A program made the translations under genes and the position numbers. A DNA stretch of 16,458 bases from Akkermansiaceae bacterium UBA3385 (GTDB lineage: Bacteria; Verrucomicrobiota; Verrucomicrobiia; Verrucomicrobiales; Akkermansiaceae), in contig DEPT01000035.1 in assembly GCA_002358905.1 (NCBI GenBank), positions 1-16,458 on the forward strand. Reading direction: 5' to 3'. The notes beneath the pieces are model-generated. The model worked only from the letters and a program-made list of their open reading frames with translations, did no database searches and was not told the origin of the DNA. Each line of letters opens with the position of its first letter. The first letter of the stretch is position 1. This document shows positions 14,220-16,458 of this stretch, one piece after another.

Positions 14220-15527
14220 TCAATACGTTCCCCGACGGACGAGCTGCCCATATTCGTCGAAATCAGCATAAATACCGTCGCCATCCGGTTGTATAAAGCA
14301 GATACACACAGCATACGGGGCAGAACCGGTAATGCGGTGGAAAAGAACATCCGTAGAAGGAAGGCCCTTATAGGTATGAACTTTAATACCGGAAACCTGA
14401 GTGCTCGGCGGCAGTTCAGCCAGGCTCAGAGCCACGGCTACATCGGGCGTTTCACTGCTGAGAAGGCGATACAGCTTCCAGGTATTGCTCTGGGTAAAGC
14501 ACCAGGTAGCACCAAGAAGGAAAAGCGCGACCATGGCATGAATAAGCGGGCGTGACAAGCGCCGGGGCAAAGGCTTCCGTGCACCCTGCAGGTGGGACGG
14601 CAGGGGCTGGTCTGCATCCAGCATGACAACGGTGCCGCAGGTATCGCGAATGCAGACGCCATGCGGCGTCTCATAAATGTCCTTCAACTGGGCACGGCGG
14701 TTATAAATCCAGGTTCCCTTTTCGCCGACAACCTGGAGCGATTCCCGGGCTGTGGCATAATAGCGCCCCGGACGGCTCTGCCCCGGATGCGGGAGGGGGC
14801 CACCAGGATTCTTAAGACGGTTGACCCATTTCCAGATGATGATGGCCACAATGGCCATGGCCAGGTAGGAGGCCCTGTAAGAAGCCCCCATCAGCAGTAC
14901 GCCCCAGAGCAGCAGCATACAGGGGCGCAGCCATGTCCAGCCCCAGGCAGGGCCACTCAGCAAAGCAAAGGCATCCAGGTGCTCGCGGCGCTGTTCCGGC
15001 GTGCCGCTGAAGCGGAGAGGGCTGGTGCAGGTCAGCTCCGCCGGCGGCGGGGTGAGCGCCGAAGCGGGAGGCGTTTTCCCGGCATGTTCAGCCGCAAAAC
15101 GGGCGAATTCGGCAATGCGCTCCTCGGGCAGGCCTTCGAGCAGGCAGTTGAAGGACTTGCCGTTCTCCAGCTGCATCCAGACGGTGTGGTTCAGTATACG
15201 GCGGGCCTCGCGGATATCCCCCCACGAGAAGTAAAGACATGCCTGCCCCTTGTCACCCTCCATCATCACCCCGCCTTCCGTGAGGGTATAGAAGGTATCT
15301 TCGTAAGATTTGGTATTTTTCCGGATGTGGCGAAGCTGAAAATACGCCCCGATGGCCGCCGGGAAGGCCATACCAAGCATCACCCACCACATATAGGGCG
15401 ACAGAAGGGACGATGAGCCGCACACAACGTACGCAAGCAGGGCAAAGAGGCCCCATTTAAGGAAAAAACTGATGAAAACGGTCTTGGAGGTCGTGCTGTT
15501 GCCGACGCGGGTGACGTGGTAAACCAT
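14220..15527 (-). CDS. Membrane protein with two YcxB-like domains (tentative)
   Basis: A 435-residue integral membrane protein. Helices are predicted at about 18-36, 44-62, 200-217, 221-236 and 328-346. After the first helix pair comes a soluble part (about 76-148) with the pattern of YcxB-like C-terminal domains: FYTLTEGGVMMEGDKGQ, then YFSWGDIREARR, then VWMQLENGKSF and a terminal helix. A similar unit, YYATARESLQVVGEKGTW onwards (about 257-320), follows the second helix pair, suggesting an internal duplication. Residues 150-190 are a Pro-rich linker. The last 70 residues follow a single helix and are probably on the other side of the membrane. No catalytic motif is visible and the role is unknown. 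Its start lies 15 bases after the stop of the DUF3592-like gene, so the two are probably an operon. No Shine-Dalgarno motif precedes the ATG. Confidence 0.6.
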   Translation of the reverse strand: MVYHVTRVGNSTTSKTVFISFFLKWGLFALLAYVVCGSSSLLSPYMWWVMLGMAFPAAIGAYFQLRHIRKNTKSYEDTFYTLTEGGVMMEGDKGQACLYFSWGDIREARRILNHTVWMQLENGKSFNCLLEGLPEERIAEFARFAAEHAGKTPPASALTPPPAELTCTSPLRFSGTPEQRREHLDAFALLSGPAWGWTWLRPCMLLLWGVLLMGASYRASYLAMAIVAIIIWKWVNRLKNPGGPLPHPGQSRPGRYYATARESLQVVGEKGTWIYNRRAQLKDIYETPHGVCIRDTCGTVVMLDADQPLPSHLQGARKPLPRRLSRPLIHAMVALFLLGATWCFTQSNTWKLYRLLSSETPDVAVALSLAELPPSTQVSGIKVHTYKGLPSTDVLFHRITGSAPYAVCICFIQPDGDGIYADFDEYGQLVRRGTY

Positions 15528-15542
15528 AGTGTTGAGAAGATT

Positions 15543-16010
15543 TTATAAATCAAATACGAGCATGCAGATACCGGCCACTGCGGCAATGACACCCGCCACA
15601 GAGGCGATGACAGGCGTCTGCATCGGGCGGATGACATCAACCAGCATAGCATCATCAGGGTTATGCGGGTTATACAGCACCACGAAGTTGCTATCGCCGA
15701 CAACGGGGTCATAGGGGGCCCCACCCCTCACTTCGTAACAGTTTCCGGCGTCATCGGTAAATCCATAAACGCCCGAGTATCTGTTCCCGCGGTGTCTCCG
15801 TGTACGGTGCATATCATCATCCCCGATGAGGATGCGAGGGGCAAGATTCTCCTCGACCCGCAACAGCGTGGCATGCGTGCGGATGCCCTGCATATTGAGA
15901 CGACGAAACTTCAGAATGGTACGAAGCCCGATGCAAGCCATAAGCACCCCGGTGATGATGGCGGCATAAGGGATATATTCAGAGGGTAGATGTATGATGT
16001 AATCGTGCAT
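15543..16010 (-). CDS. DUF3592-like small membrane protein
   Basis: A 155-residue protein with one helix at about 13-34 and a second at about 132-152, enclosing a soluble part. That part has the DUF3592 pattern: GIRTHATLLRVEE after the first helix, YSGVYGFTDDAGNCYEVRGG, then VVGDSNFVVLYNPHNPDDAML (104-124), where the VGDxVxVLYxPxNPxxA signature is clear. The function of the family is not known. The start at 16010 is preferred over an in-frame ATG at 16064 because a near-consensus promoter lies between them: the longer start would fall upstream of the -35 box. It heads a likely two-gene operon with the YcxB-like gene. Confidence 0.72.
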   Translation of the reverse strand: MHDYIIHLPSEYIPYAAIITGVLMACIGLRTILKFRRLNMQGIRTHATLLRVEENLAPRILIGDDDMHRTRRHRGNRYSGVYGFTDDAGNCYEVRGGAPYDPVVGDSNFVVLYNPHNPDDAMLVDVIRPMQTPVIASVAGVIAAVAGICMLVFDL

Positions 16011-16023
16011 GTGTTCTACCCAG

Positions 16024-16052
16024 ATAATAACGCAACATCCATTCTCTGTCAA
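16024..16052 (-). promoter_or_regulatory. Predicted promoter of the DUF3592/YcxB-like operon
   Basis: On the minus strand a perfect -35 TTGACA (16052-16047) and TATTAT (16029-16024) are 17 bases apart. The -10 box ends 13 bases before the ATG at 16010, so the expected leader is about 7 bases. The promoter decides the start codon of the downstream gene. Confidence 0.7.
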
Positions 16053-16227
16053 TTCATTCCGCAAAAGCTTCCTGCTCTCTCACGCATCGCTCAGGATATC
16101 CAGAAAAAGAGATTTCAAAAAAATTTGTGAAACTTGTACACAAAAAGATTCCGCTCGTACGCTTCATTTGTGTAAGGGGCATAAAGCCCTACCAAATCAA
16201 ATAACGAACACTCAATAAACAACGTAT

Positions 16228-16458
16228 ATGATCAAGAATATCTCTAAGTTCGCCGTTCTCGCCTGTGTAGCCTGCTTTGCTCTGAGCAGCCAGTCTGAAG
16301 CAGCCCCGCATGGAGCCCCCGGTTTTGGTAAACCCGCTCCGCACGCAGCTCACATCCACAAGCCGGGCGATCGTCACGATATGAAGCGCCCTGGCCCTGA
16401 CATGAAGCGCCCCGGCTTTGACGTAAAGCGCCCCGGCCCCGACATGAAGCGCCCCGGC
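16228..16458 (+). CDS. Secreted protein with tandem DMKRPGP heptad repeats (5' part, cut by window edge)
   Basis: The frame opens with ATG at 16228 and stays open through the last base (77 codons). Residues 1-26 are a signal peptide (MIKNISKFAVLACVACFALS, then SQSEAA; likely cut near Ala26). A Gly/Pro/His-rich stretch follows (about 27-50). From codon 51 (16378) the protein is made of tandem seven-residue units D-M/V-K-R-P-G-P/F: three complete copies and a fourth running off the edge. The repeats are basic and lack Cys. I do not recognise the family; proline-rich basic repeats outside the membrane could bind the cell wall or an acidic polymer, but that is a guess. No Shine-Dalgarno motif precedes the ATG; the upstream spacer (16065-16227) is AT-rich with no clear promoter. 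Confidence 0.75.
   Translation, partial: MIKNISKFAVLACVACFALSSQSEAAPHGAPGFGKPAPHAAHIHKPGDRHDMKRPGPDMKRPGFDVKRPGPDMKRPG
16378..16458 (+). repeat. 21-base tandem repeat encoding the heptads
   Basis: Units start at 16378, 16399, 16420 and 16441 (the last is cut at 18 bases). Each reads GAYRTRAAGCGCCCYGGC plus a variable last codon (CCT, TTT, CCC). Third-position changes between units are few, so the array is young or kept uniform by recombination. Confidence 0.9.

Noticed and set aside
16011..16064. Longer start for the DUF3592-like protein
   Set aside because: The ATG at 16064 lies upstream of the consensus -35 box, and family members begin near the first helix.
16378..16458. CRISPR-like array at the right edge
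   Set aside because: The 21-base units abut without spacers and keep an open coding frame, so they are a protein repeat.

Overview
The window looks like chromosome from a member of the Planctomycetes-Verrucomicrobia-Chlamydiae superphylum, most likely a Verrucomicrobiota bacterium close to Akkermansia. The reasons are moderately high GC (by eye), a double-length UvrA of the kind known from Chlamydia and relatives, a Na+/solute symporter tail, and an almost complete lack of Shine-Dalgarno motifs. The genus is inference. No rRNA, tRNA, insertion sequence, CRISPR array or phage gene was seen.

Layout. Positions 1-327 (+) hold the C-terminus of a sodium/solute symporter, closed by a strong terminator. 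Then come minus-strand genes: a short formate/nitrite-family channel (607-1239), rplQ (1374-1811) and rpoA (1861-2988), the last with its own promoter, and further upstream a gltS-ybaK pair (3191-5107). A divergent spacer leads to a plus-strand pair, a small membrane-anchored protein and a shortened pdxA-like gene (5230-6424). The next 580 bases contain a broken ankyrin-repeat gene and a regulatory spacer, followed by a secreted 3D-domain protein (7002-7637). A bidirectional terminator separates it from a 5.5 kb uvrA on the minus strand (7765-13281). A divergent ankyrin-like gene (13385-14152, +), a minus-strand pair of membrane proteins (14220-16010, YcxB-like and DUF3592-like) and the start of a secreted heptad-repeat protein (16228 to the window edge, +) complete it.

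How the genes work together. Most are housekeeping or transport genes without a shared pathway: transcription and translation (rpoA, rplQ, the tRNA proofreading enzyme YbaK), DNA repair (UvrA), PdxA-type metabolism, glutamate and anion transport, and envelope remodelling (3D domain).

The most notable features are: (1) a UvrA fused from two UvrA units whose halves have lost different parts, the zinc-finger I pair in the first and most of the insertion domain in the second; (2) promoters whose -10 box lies only 6-13 bases from the start codon, predicting leaderless or nearly leaderless mRNAs, including a divergent pair driving uvrA and an ankyrin-like gene; (3) a signal-peptide protein made of tandem seven-residue DMKRPGP units at the right edge; (4) an ankyrin pseudogene with a frameshift in a C8 tract. 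No complete, clearly new multi-gene system is visible.
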